This document shows positions 44,101-56,100 of a DNA stretch of 64,000 nt, piece after piece. A program made the position numbers and the translations under genes. The stretch spans positions 7,750,001 to 7,814,000 of the forward strand of contig NZ_JAUSZL010000002.1 of NCBI RefSeq assembly GCF_030817535.1, given 5' to 3'. The number at the start of each line of letters is the position of its first letter. Positions within the stretch are counted from its first letter, which is position 1. The notes beneath the pieces are model-generated. The model ran no database searches. It was not told the origin of the DNA and saw only the letters and a list, made by a program, of their open reading frames with translations. This DNA is from Streptomyces sp. V3I8 (lineage in GTDB: Bacteria; Actinomycetota; Actinomycetes; Streptomycetales; Streptomycetaceae).

Positions 44101-47100
44101 GACGACGACGGCGCGTCCTGGGGCCGTGCCCTGGACGGCGTGGACCGTCCGGAGGGCACCTTCGACCCCGCGGTGATCACCGTGCTGGGACACGCCCCCG
44201 ACGGCTCGCTGATGCCCGTCGGCACCGAACCCGCCCCGTGGGCGGCCGACCCGTACCGCCCCGCGCCCTTCGTGTACGTCGCCGACGGGGACGCCGACGG
44301 GCTGCGCATGCCGGGACCGGTGCCGCCCCAGGAGTTCGGCGAACTGGTCTTCCGGGACCCGGAGCTGCTCGCCGAGGACGGCTACGCCGAGGTCGTCGTG
44401 GTGCTGCCGCACGGCGGCCCGGCCGCGGGGCGCCCGGTACGGGGCAGCATCCCGGGCGAGGGCGCCCGGAACTCGGCCCGCAACTGGTGGAGCACCGGCG
44501 GCGCCACCACCCTCCACCACGACCCGGCGACCGGGACGTACACCGTCGCGATGCTGCCCGGCCCGGACGGGCGGCCCGTGTCGGCCGCCTCCTGGCAGCG
44601 GACCGAACCCTCCGACGGCGACCCGGTCGGCACGGCCCCCGACCCCGGGCACACCCCGGTCCCGGCGGCGGCCAACTCCGCCGCCCCCCGCACCGGCACC
44701 GCGCCCGACGCCCGCCTCACCGCCGCGTGGGACACGCACGCGCGGGCGCTGGCCGCGTTCGGCGCGGCCACCGCCGAAGCCGCGACGGCCCAGCGCAGCG
44801 GCGGGGACGCGACGGCGGTCACGGACGCCTGGACCGCCGCGGACGATGCGCGCCGGCTGCTGGAGGACGCCGAGGCACGGCTGCGGGACCTGGGGGTCGC
44901 GCCGGACGAGCTGGGCGCGGCACGGACCACCGACGCGGCCGAGGGCTCCGAACCCGGCGACCCGTCCCCGGTGGTGCCCCGGGACGCCGGCCTGACGCGG
45001 TGGATCATCGGGCAGGTCACCGCGGACGACCTGCCGCCCGCGCCGCCGGCCCCCGCGGCGGACGAGACCGTGAGCCTGACGGAACTGGGCGAGGCGGGCG
45101 GCACGCCCTCCGCGGGGCAGCGCGTCGAGGCGATGCTGGGCGACGGCCGGCTGCCCGCGAGCGCACTGAGCCCGCTCGACCTGGTCCGGGTGCGGATGGC
45201 GCGTCCCGGGCCGTGGACGGACACCCTGGACACGGTGGCCGCCCATGTCGCACGGCGGCTGTGGGCGCGGACCCGCGCCGACGTCACCGGTGCCGCGCCG
45301 CAGGACACGGACGACGGGGACCTCTCCCGCGCCTGGTCCGCAGCCGTCGCCCTGGTGCTGCCGCCCGAACCGCACCCGGTGCTCGCCGACGTCCGGTACG
45401 CCACCGACGGCTTCCGCGACGCGGTGCTCCGCGTCGCCGGCCACCTGCTCACGGCGACGACCGGGGCGAAGGAGGCGGCGGTGTCCGCCGCGGAGTTGGC
45501 CGACACGCTGCGGTCCGGCCTCGGCCTGCCGCCGCGTTGGACCGCGCCCGGGACCGCTGCCGCACAGACCGCCCCGACGGCGCAGTCGCAGCCCGGTGCG
45601 GACCTGCCCGACCTGGACATGCCGGACGCCGGCCCGTCGGTCCTGGACAGCTTCGACTTCGACGCCCTCGGCGACCTGGAGGGGTTCGACCTCTCCCTCC
45701 TCGGGACGGACCTCCCCGGCCTGGACCTGGACCTGGACCTGGACCTGGATCTGGGCCTGGATCTGGACCTGGGCGACCTGGAGATGACCGATGCGGACCC
45801 GTTCGCGCCGGCCCCGGTCGCACCGGCCCCGGGCACCGGACAGCCGGTGCACGCGGTGCCCGTCACCGCACCGGCACGGCCGCTCACCGCCCTGCCGCCG
45901 CTGAGCCTCGTACCGTTCGCCCCGCAGCGCACCACCCCGGCCGACGGCGCCGGACACGATCTGGAGCGGCTGGCCCACCGGGTGGCCGCGGCCGCCCTGC
46001 GCAACCGGCGCAACCAGGTGCCGCTGCCGAGGATCGACATCGCCGGATACGGTGCCGACGCCCGCGGAGCCGGCACCGCCCGTGAACGGGACCAGGCCGC
46101 CCAGGCCCAGGGAAACCTGCGGGCGCACACGACGCGCGACCTGTTCACGCAGAAGCTGCGGCACGCGCTGGACGTCCTCCAGACGGACCTGCCGGCCGGG
46201 CGGACGCCGCTGCGGGTGCGGGACTTCACGATCTCCGCGCGCGGCCGCACCCGGGTGCCGAGCCAGGGCGTCACCGTGGCCCCGGACCAGCGGGTGAGCC
46301 ACGCCGACCTCGGACGCCAGGCCACGGTCGCCGTCGTCTCGCCGGGATACGCGGCGGCGGTGGAGACCCTGGACGCCCTGCGGCGCACGGACCGCAGGCC
46401 GGGCTCCGGAATGCTGCGCTCCGGTTTGCTGGACGTGGACGCCGTCGCCCGCCGGGTCCTGCACCTGGACCCGTCCGCGCCGGTGGGCCCGCAGACGCGC
46501 CGGGACCTCTACGCGCTGACCGAGCGGGCCACCGCCGCCGGGCGCGCGACCGGTCTGGCCGCGCTCACCGCCTTCCACCTGGAGGAGGCGGGCGTCCTCG
46601 CGGCCGACCGCGCCCGGTACGTCTCCGACAACGGCAGCCGGGTGCCGGGCCTGAACTGGACCGGTCCCGACACCGCCGGGAGCAGCGGCCTCTTCGTGGA
46701 CCTGCTCTCCGTCGGACAGCTGAGCGGCCCCTCCGACCTCGCACCGTGGGCGTTCGGGACCGCCTCGTACCCGGTGTTCGCCGACGGCCGCCACGACATG
46801 GTGGAGGCACTGCTGCCGGACGGGAGCCGGTGGGAACTGGACGAGGCCGAGTTCGCCGAGCTGGTCGCGGCGGACCTGGCGCGCAACCCGCTGCCGGCGG
46901 ACGCCCCGATCGTGCTGGCCGTGCCGTCCACCGGCGACCGCCACCTCGACCTGCCCCGCACCCTCGCGGACCGGACCGGCCGCACCGTGTGGGTGCACAG
47001 CGGTCTGGCACAGCGCCACCCCGACCCGGCCGCCCTGAACACCGTCGCCGTACTCCACCGCGACGGGCTGCCGGACGGCTCCTGGCTCGAGGTGTCCCCG

Positions 47101-50100
47101 GGCCTGGCCCCGGAACCCGGCGCCCCCGACTGGCACCGGGACGTGCTGACCCAGCCCATCGTCAGCTCGGGGACCGGGCGGCAGATCGGGCGCAGCCTGC
47201 ACGAGCCCGCGGAACTCGTCGGTTCGCGCGAGACGTTCGCCGACCTCGACCGGATGACGGTGTACGTCCACTACAACGCCGCCACGGGCACCTACAGCGC
47301 CAAGCTGCCGCTGGTGGATCCCGGCCCGAAGGAGAAGGCGTACTTCCTCGCCGGCCACGGCCTGCCGGGCCTGCTGACCATGCCGCTCTCCGGCGGCGGG
47401 TCCCGCACGGCCGACCGGCACGAGGCGGGCGAATGGCTGCGCCGGCGCAAGAGCCTGTCGGTCCTGCCGAAGGACCACTGGGTCGACCTGGTGGTCTGTT
47501 ACTCCGCGGCCCCGGTCGACGGCGCCCTGCAGGACCTGTCCCAGGTCGGCCATTCCTTCCCGGTGCCGTTCGCCGCCGACCCGCTCGCCGACGACGCGCT
47601 CTCCCTCGGCCAGCACCTGGCGAACGTGACGGGCCGCACGGTGCGGCTGTCCTACGCCCTGCAGGGATCCGGCCGGTACCAGGACGAATCGGTGCGCGTG
47701 CTGTTCACCGACCCGCGGGGCCGCCGCTGGTGGTGGGAGACGGCCCGCCCGGAGCCCGACGAGACGGAGCTGGACCGGCTGGCGGGACTGGTCGGTTTCG
47801 AGGGTGAGCCGTCGGCGCAGATCCGGTCGGAGCTGCTGCGGGTGGTCCGTGCCCTGAAACTGGTCCTCGGACAGGACGTGCAGGACGCCGACGACTTCCC
47901 GGCCCTGGTGGCCGGCGCCGCCGCGGTCGTCAACATGTGGTTCACCGACCCGGACCTGCAGCCCACCGGCCCGTTCTCACCCGACCTGCTGCGCCGTGTG
48001 GTCGCCGCGCACCCGCTGGCGGCGTCCGGGGTGGACCGGGAGGCGACCCGCCGTGTGCTGGCCGAGGCCGCGAAGGCGTGGAAGGGCCCCGGCCCCTCAC
48101 CGGCGATCAGCGGGTTCGTGAACCTGCCGGCGCTGCTCTCGGCGGCGGGATGGCACAAGGACACCGCGACCGTGGACGGGACGGCGGTCGCCGCGCTCGG
48201 CCTCCTCGACCCCGCCGACGCCGCGGCGCACCGGCCCCGGATGTTCTGGGCGCGGGTCAAGGCGGAGGAGGCGCTGGCCGGCCCGGACGCGGACACGCTC
48301 ACCGCGCGGGCGCTGCGCCAGGACCCCGCCGCCGGCCTCGACGACGCGCTGCGCGACCGGGCGCGCACCCTGCTCACCCGGGGCTTCGCGGCGGGCCGGG
48401 ACATGACCGACCCGGACGTGACGGGGGCGTACGCGGTCGAGGCGGCCGGCGCCTTCGACGCGACCGGGACGGCCGTCGAGGGCGGAAGTGGTGCCGACGG
48501 CGGCCGTGACTGGCAGGACAGTCCGGCCGTCCGGCCCGAACTGGGACGGTTCCGGGTGCAGGAGGGGACGACGGACACGGTGGCCGCCGCACCGTGGGCG
48601 GGCCAGGACACGAACGGGCAGGACCGGCCGGCCCCCTATGTGGTGCGGGCGTCGGTGGGCCTGGAGGACGGCGACCACATCGACATGGACCTCGGCGGCA
48701 CCTCCCACCGGGTCACGGCCGCCGAGCTCGCCGAACTGCTGGCCGCGGACCCCGTGCTGCGGCGCACGGCGCTGACCACCCCGGTCCTGCTCGCGCTGGA
48801 CGGCTTCGACGGACCCTCCTCCGGCGTCGCGGACGCCATCGCCGGACGGCTCGGCCGGAGTGTGTGGTGGAGCCCCTTCCCGGTGAGGCTGTCCGCGAAG
48901 GACGCCGGCGCGCCCGTGCTGCCCACCCTGACCGACTCCCTGTCCAGGCTGGCCGCTCCGACGGCCGCGGACTGGCACGAGGCGCGCCCCGCCGACCCGG
49001 CCACCGGCCAGGAGGGCCCGCGCCCGATCCCGCCGGCGCTCCCCGAGGCCCCGCACACCCCCGCGGCGGACCCGTCCGGCGAGGGCGCGGTGCCCCGTAC
49101 GGCGACCAGGGCGCGCTCCTCCGTCGGCGACCCCATGGAGGGCGTGGAGACGACCTCGTTCCCCGTGCCCGTCGCCCCCGCGGCCGTGGACACCACCTCG
49201 CTCCCGGTGCCCGCAGGCCCGGTGGCCGCGGCGCCGGTCCGGCCGCTGCCGCCGCTGCCGGTGCGGACCCTGGTGGCGTACGGACGGGACGAGACGAACC
49301 CGTCCGCGCAGGGCGAGCGGACCATCGAGCGGCTCGCCGTCCAGGCGGCGGCCACCGGACTGCGCAACTGGCGGGCGGGCGCGGCGCTGCCGCGCGTCGA
49401 GATCACCGGCTACGGGGCCGACGCCCGCCCCGCCACGGGCCCCTCGGCTGCGCCCGCGATGCGGCGTGCGACCACCGCGCGCGCCCGTTTCACCCGGCTG
49501 CTGACGAGGGAGCTGGACAGGCTCCAGCAGGACCTGCCGGCCGGTGCGCCGCGGCTGACCGCGAAGGACTACACGGTCGCGATGCGGGCCATGTCCCGTG
49601 TACCGGCCGACTGGGTGGCCCCCGGTGGGCTCCAGCACGTCAGCCGGGCCGAGCTGGGCCGGCAGGCGACGATCGGCCTCTCCCAGGCGGCGGACGCGCA
49701 GGCGGTGCAGAAGCTGGACACCCTGCGCCGTCACGACCGCGCCCTGCGCAACCGCCCGTTCGACGTGGACGCCATCGCCCGGCGCGTCCTGCACCTGGAT
49801 TCCGGCGTCGCCGTCCGACAGGACACCCGGGCACAGCTGTTCGCGCTGGTGGCCAGGGCCACGGCGGCCGGCCGGGCGACCGGCGTGGCGGCGCTGGGCG
49901 CGTTCCACCTGTCCGAACTGGGCGTCACCGCACCGGACCGCGAGCACCACTTCACCGCGGGGGGCCACCGGACGGCGGGCCTGAACTGGAGCGCGGACGA
50001 CGTCGTCGAGCTCGACACCACCCGCAGCCACCTGCTGCCGAAGCCCCCCACCAGCATGCTGGCGCCCACCGTCCCCGTCCCCTGGGCGAGCGGCGCCACA

Positions 50101-53100
50101 CCCTACGTGGTGGCCGCCGAGGGCGGGCCCGACCGCGTGGAGGTGCTGCTGCCGGACGACACGACGCGCGAGCTGGACATCGACGAGTTCGTGGAGCTGG
50201 TCGCGGCCGACGTGGCCCGTGAAGGGCTGCCGCAGGACACCCCCGTCGTGCTGGCCGTGCCGTTCGCCGGCAACGGCTACCTCGACCTGCCCCGCAAGCT
50301 CGCCGACCGCACCGGTCTGACGGTGTGGGCGCGCAGCGGCGACGTCACGGTCGAATCCGTCTCCGGCTCGGCGAGCACGATCAACGTCGTCCGCAGCCCC
50401 GGTCGCCGGTACCCGCTGGGGGACTGGATCGCGAGCACCCCCGGACTGGCCCCCGACCCGGACGACGACGTGCCGGACTGGCACCACCAGGTGGTGAGCC
50501 GGCCCATCGTCAGCGCCCGGACCGGCCGCCAGATCGGCCGCGCCTCGCACCACCCCGCCGAGTTCACCCGCTCCTTCGAGGACCACGACCGCCACCTGGA
50601 CCGGATGACGACGTTCGTGCACGAGTACCCCGCCACCGACCGGGTCTCGGCGGAACACGACCTGCCGCGCCCGGGACCGGAGGACAGGGCCTACCGACTG
50701 GACATGCACGGCTCCCCCGGCCGCCTGGTGCTGGCCCTGCAGGACGGCTCCACCCGCAGCGTCGACGAGCGCGAGGCGGGCCCCTGGCTGCGCCGCCGCA
50801 AGAGCCTGACGACCCTGCCGAAGGACCACTGGGTCGACCTGGTCGTCTGCTGGAGCGGCGCGCCCGCGGACAGCGCCGTGCCCCGGCCGGACACCGCCTC
50901 CGACGCCTTCCCCGGCCCCTTCGTCCCCGACCCGCTGCGCACGGTCTCCATGGCACAGCACGTGGCCAACTCCACGGGTCGCTGGGTGCGCCTCGCCCAC
51001 AGCTCGCAGGGCACCCGCGACAGCAACGGCCGCTACCAGCGGACCCTGTTCGCCGACGCCCAGGGCCGCCACCGGGCCTGGGACCTGGCCCGGCCCGAGC
51101 CCGACGACGCCGGGCTGGACCTGCTGGCGCGGACCGCGGGACTGAGCCCCGACGGCGAGGTGTCCGAGGAGATGCGCACCGGGGCGCTGCGCCTGCTGCG
51201 GGCGCTGCGGACGACCTTCGGCCCGTACGTCGACGACGCGGCCGACTTCGGCGACCTGCTGCGCGGCGTGGCGGCGCTGGACCACATGTGGCGCGGCGAC
51301 CCCGACTTCGACGAGGCCGGCCCGTTCACGCTGGACCTGCTGCGGCGCGTGGTCGCGGCACACCCGCAGGCCGCCTCCGGGGTGGACCGGCAGGCCGCCC
51401 GGCGCGTGCTGGCCGCCGCCGCGCAGCAGTGGGCCCAGGACCCCGACAGCGGGCTCCAGGACTTCGTGCAGCTGTCCGCCGTGCAGATCACCGCCGAGTG
51501 GCTGCGGGAGGGCGGCGTCGAGGACGAGGCCGCCGCCGTCCTGCGCATCGGCGCCGACGCGGTCGGCGAGGCGGAGATGTCCCGGATGTTCTGGGCGCGG
51601 GTCAGGGCGGAGGAGACGCTGTCGCAGCCCGGCGCTGACACGGACGCCTTCGTCGAACGGCTGCTCCACCTGCCGCCGGGCTCGGATGTGGACGACGACC
51701 GGACCGAGGAGGCGCTGGACGTGCTCACCCGCGCCTTCGCGGTGGGCCGGGAGGCGTCCGACCCCGAGGTCGCGGCGGCGTACGGCCTGGCGGAGGCGGG
51801 CGCGTACCGCAACACCATGACGACCGTGACGCAGGGAACGGCCGACGGCGCCGGGCGCGACTACACCGACACCCGGCCGCCGGACGCCGACCTGGCCCGG
51901 TTCCGCACCCCGTCCGGGCTGACGGACGCGCCGTGGGCCGTGAACAGCGGCGGACGGACCGAGCCCGTCCCCTTCCTGGTGCAGGTCGCCCCCGACGCGG
52001 ACGACCCGGACCTGCTGGAGGTGTCGTGGGAGGGGGAGAGCTACGAGCTGACCCCGGCCGAGTTCGCCGAACTCCTGGCCGCCGACCCGATGCTGACGCG
52101 CCTGGAGCTGTCCACGTCCGTCGTGCTGGCCTTCCCCGGCCCGGCGGCCGACGCCGCCGCACTCGCCGCCCGGATCGCCCAGCGGCTGGGCCGCGGCGTG
52201 TGGTGGACCGGCTTCCCGGCAGACCTCTCCGGCACGGACGACTCCGGCGAGCCGGTACTCACCCTGCGGGCCACGGCCGACGGGCACGTCCCCGGAGCCA
52301 CCCCCTGGCAGCAGGCGCGCCCGGTCCACCCCGCCCCGGCACAGGACGCGCCGCGCTCGGTCCCGGCCTCGCTGCCCCGCGGCGCCGCCCGGGACGGCCG
52401 GACCGGACCGGCCGGTCCCGACTGGGCGTTCGCCCCGGCGGACGGCACGGCCTCCGCACCGGCCCCGCCCGTCACCCTCGCGGCCCCGCCCGCCACGTCC
52501 GGCTCCGAGCCTGCCGCCGCGGACTTCGCCGCGCAGTCCGTCACGGGCGCCGTCGGCACCGCGTCGGCGCTGCTCTCCGACGCCACGCGGCTGACCGACG
52601 CCTCGGGCACCGCGCGCGGCCGGGACTGGACCGGCTCGGCCGCCGGAACCGTCGACACCGGCCGGATCCGGCTCCGCCGGCAGCGGGACGGCGAGTCGCA
52701 CGTGACGGAGCAGCCGGCCCCCTGGGGGGACGACGCCTACGTGATCGCGGGCGAGGGCGGTCAGGAGGCGCTGTTCGCCGGCGACCGCGAGCTGGGCCCG
52801 CGGGAGGTCGCGGAACTGCTGGCCGCCGATCCGGTGCTGGCCCTGCTGCCGCCGCACGTCCCGGTGGTGCTGGCGAGCCCCTACGCGGGCGCGCAGGACG
52901 GGCGGCTGGCCCGCGCCGTGGCACGGCGACTGGGCCGCAGGGTCTGGGCGCCCAGCGGGGACGGGCACCTGGAGGGCGGGACCGACGGGACCACGCGGGC
53001 CGGCAGCGCGTCCACCGGCGCGGCTTCGCAGGTGCCGACCCTCGTGGACGCCGACCCCGACGACGCGTACGGCGACTGGGTGCCGTTCGACCCGCCCGCC

Positions 53101-56100
53101 GAGGGCGCCGCGGAGGGGGTCGCGTTCCCCTCCGCGGACCGCGAGTGGGTCACGGTCGACGGCATCCGGTTCCGGGACAGCGACGTGGACACCCGGCCGC
53201 TGGTCGGTTCCGACCACCGCTTCGAGGGCCGCGAGTCGATGCCGGACGACGGCCGCAGGCGGCTGCGGGAGCGGCGGCTGCGCCGCTGGCGCGAGATGCG
53301 CGAGCGCACCCACGAGGTCCGCGTCGGCGACACCTACCACGTGGTCGCCTCCGAGGAGGTCGCCCCCGACCCCGAGGCGTCGGTCTACACCTTCCACGCC
53401 CACGGCGTGCCCGGCGGTCTCAAGCTCGCCCACCGGGACGGCCGGATGCTGCTGCTCGGGGCCGAGGACGGCGGGCGCTACGTCGGCGGGCTGCCCGAGG
53501 TGGTCGCCCGCGCGGCCGGGGACGACCTGCACCTCGCCAGTTGCTACGGCGGCGTGGCGGGCGACCCCCGGCGCGTCCAGCCCCTGACCCGCCCCGCCCC
53601 GCCGGTCGAGGACCCCCTGGAGGAGGTGGCGCTCGCCCAGCACGCCGCCAACCACAGCGGTCGCACGACCACCGCGGCCACCGGACGTACCGGTTACAAC
53701 GACACCAGGCGGCTGCTGGCCGCGACACCGGACGGCACCCTGGCACGGATGGAGACCTTCCGCCCCGAACCGGTGGACGCGACGGCACAGGTGGCCGAGG
53801 CCGCCGGGCTCCGCCCGCTCACCCACCCCTCGGGCCTGGCCGCCTGGGACGACCGGGGGCCGCGCGCGCTGCGGCTGGTCCGGGCGCTGCGCCAGGTCTT
53901 CGGCAGCGACGTCGAGGCCGACCGCGGGGTGCCCGGCGGCCGGTACGAGCGGCTGCTGCGCGGCATCGGCGCACTGGAGACGCTGCGGGCGAACGACCCG
54001 GAGCTGGCCCCGCGCACCCCGTTGCGCCACGAGCTGTGGGAGCTGCTCGCCACCCCCTCCGACGGGTCCCGGCCGACGCCGGCCGACCACGAGGCCGTCC
54101 TGGACCGTGCTCTGGCCGCGCCGCCGGACGCCACCCTCGGCCAGGTGTGGGACACGCCCGCGCTGCGGACCGCGCTGGACCGGTTCGCCGCGGACGGCGA
54201 CGCCGCGGTGCGCGCCGTGCTGCGGCGGCCCGCCGGCCCGGTCGGTCCGCGCGAGCGGGCCCGGGCGCTGTGGGCGACGGCCGGGGCCGCCCGGCTGCTG
54301 GACACCGGTTCCCCGGCCGAGCGCGAGGCGTGGGGACGTACGGCGCTGCACCTGCCCGCCACCGCCCCGTGGGACGCCGCGGCCGAGACCCGGCTGCGGG
54401 AACTGGCCGAACAGGGCCTCGCCGCGGGACGGGACGGGGGCAACCCGGGTGAACTGGCCGTCTTCCACCTGGAGACGCTGGGTGCCTTCGCCGACGAAAG
54501 CCGTCTGCGAACGCCCGAGGGGACCCTCCAGGGCCGCAACTGGGGAGCCGCGCGGGCCCCCGGCGGACTCGACCCGCTCCGGCTCTCGGAGACCGGTCCC
54601 ACCGGGGCCGCCACGCGGCGGTTCGCCCCGTGGACCCAGGAGGGCGCGCCCGCCCCGTGGTTCGTGTACGCGCGGACGGACGGCGCCGGTGCGGTCGTCC
54701 TGCACCTGCCGGGCGGAACCGTCCACGTCCCGTCGGACGAGTTCTACGTCCTCCTGGAGTCCGACCCGGACCTGGTGCGGGCCGACCGCAACCGCCCGCT
54801 GGCGCTGCTGGTGCCCGGACTCGACACCGGACCGGACAGCGCGCTGGGAGAGTTCTCGCTGCGCAACGACCGGACCGTCTGGAGCTACGGCGGTCCGCTC
54901 CTGGTCACCGAAGGCGACGCGGCGCAGCCCGCCACGGTGACCACCGTGGCGCGCCCCGCGACCGGCGCGGACCCGTCCGCGACCGGACCCGCCACCTGGC
55001 TCCGGACCCGGCCGCAGCTCCCGCCGGCCCAGGCCGCCTCGGCCGGGCCCGCCGAGTGGAAGGCGGACCCGGCCCCCGCGGCCCCCGCCGGGCCCTCGGC
55101 CGGAACGCCGCTGCCCTACTCGGCGGACGGCGGGTTCGACGAGCGGTTCGCCCAGACGCTGGACGGCTTCCCGGTGGCCGACTCCACCGACCGGCACACC
55201 GTCTGGGGCTACGGCCAGGACGACCCGGACTTCCATGTGTTCGTGGCGGAGATCCCGTCCCTGGGCCTGCGCGGCGAGTACACCTCCGACGGTCCGTCCG
55301 CCGGGGGCGTCACCGACATGAGCGGACGCATCCACTTCGACGGGCCCGCCTGGAACTGGTACCTGCCCGGCCGCGGTCTCGTCGCCTCCTCCCGCCTGCT
55401 GACGAGGCCGGGCACCGCGGACGCACAGGACCCCTCGCCGGTACCGGTCGGCTGGCCCGCCACCGGACCGGTCAGCCCGACACCGCCCGTCGACCCGGCC
55501 GCGGTCGCCGCGGACCCCGCCGCGCTGACGGGTGCCACGCTGCCCGACGCCCTGTGGCGCGACCACGACGGCCCGTTGTACCGCTTCAGCCCGGACGGCC
55601 CCGAGCGGGTCTTCGCCGAGGGGCTGAAGCCGTACGGCCCCGAGACGGTGCATCTGATCGACCACGTCTACGGCGGCAGCAGTCTGGTCCCGGACACCGT
55701 CTTCGCCAGCACCACCGCCAACCGCCACTACGTGCGCGACAGCGCCCGCGCCAACCCGCTGGGCGCCCCCGCCCTCCACCGCCGCTACCGCTGGCGCTAC
55801 GACCTCGAGGTCCGCGGCGGCATCGACGTGAACGCCACCCTGGGCCTGGCGTCGCCCTTCCCCGACCAGGAGGAGGTGCTCTTCCCCGGAGGCGTCGCCC
55901 GCCGCTACATCCGCGGCGCGCAGCCGATGGTGAACGGCGTCCCGGTCGGGCCGTACGTCGCCAACCCGCACTTCGCCCCGGCCGGACGGGTCGAGGACGC
56001 GGACTTCGCGGGCCCGGCGGAACCGGCCGCCGCCCAGGTCCTCGAATCGTTCCCCGCCCTGTCCCTGGAAACGGACGGGGAATCGGACGGGGAATCGGAG

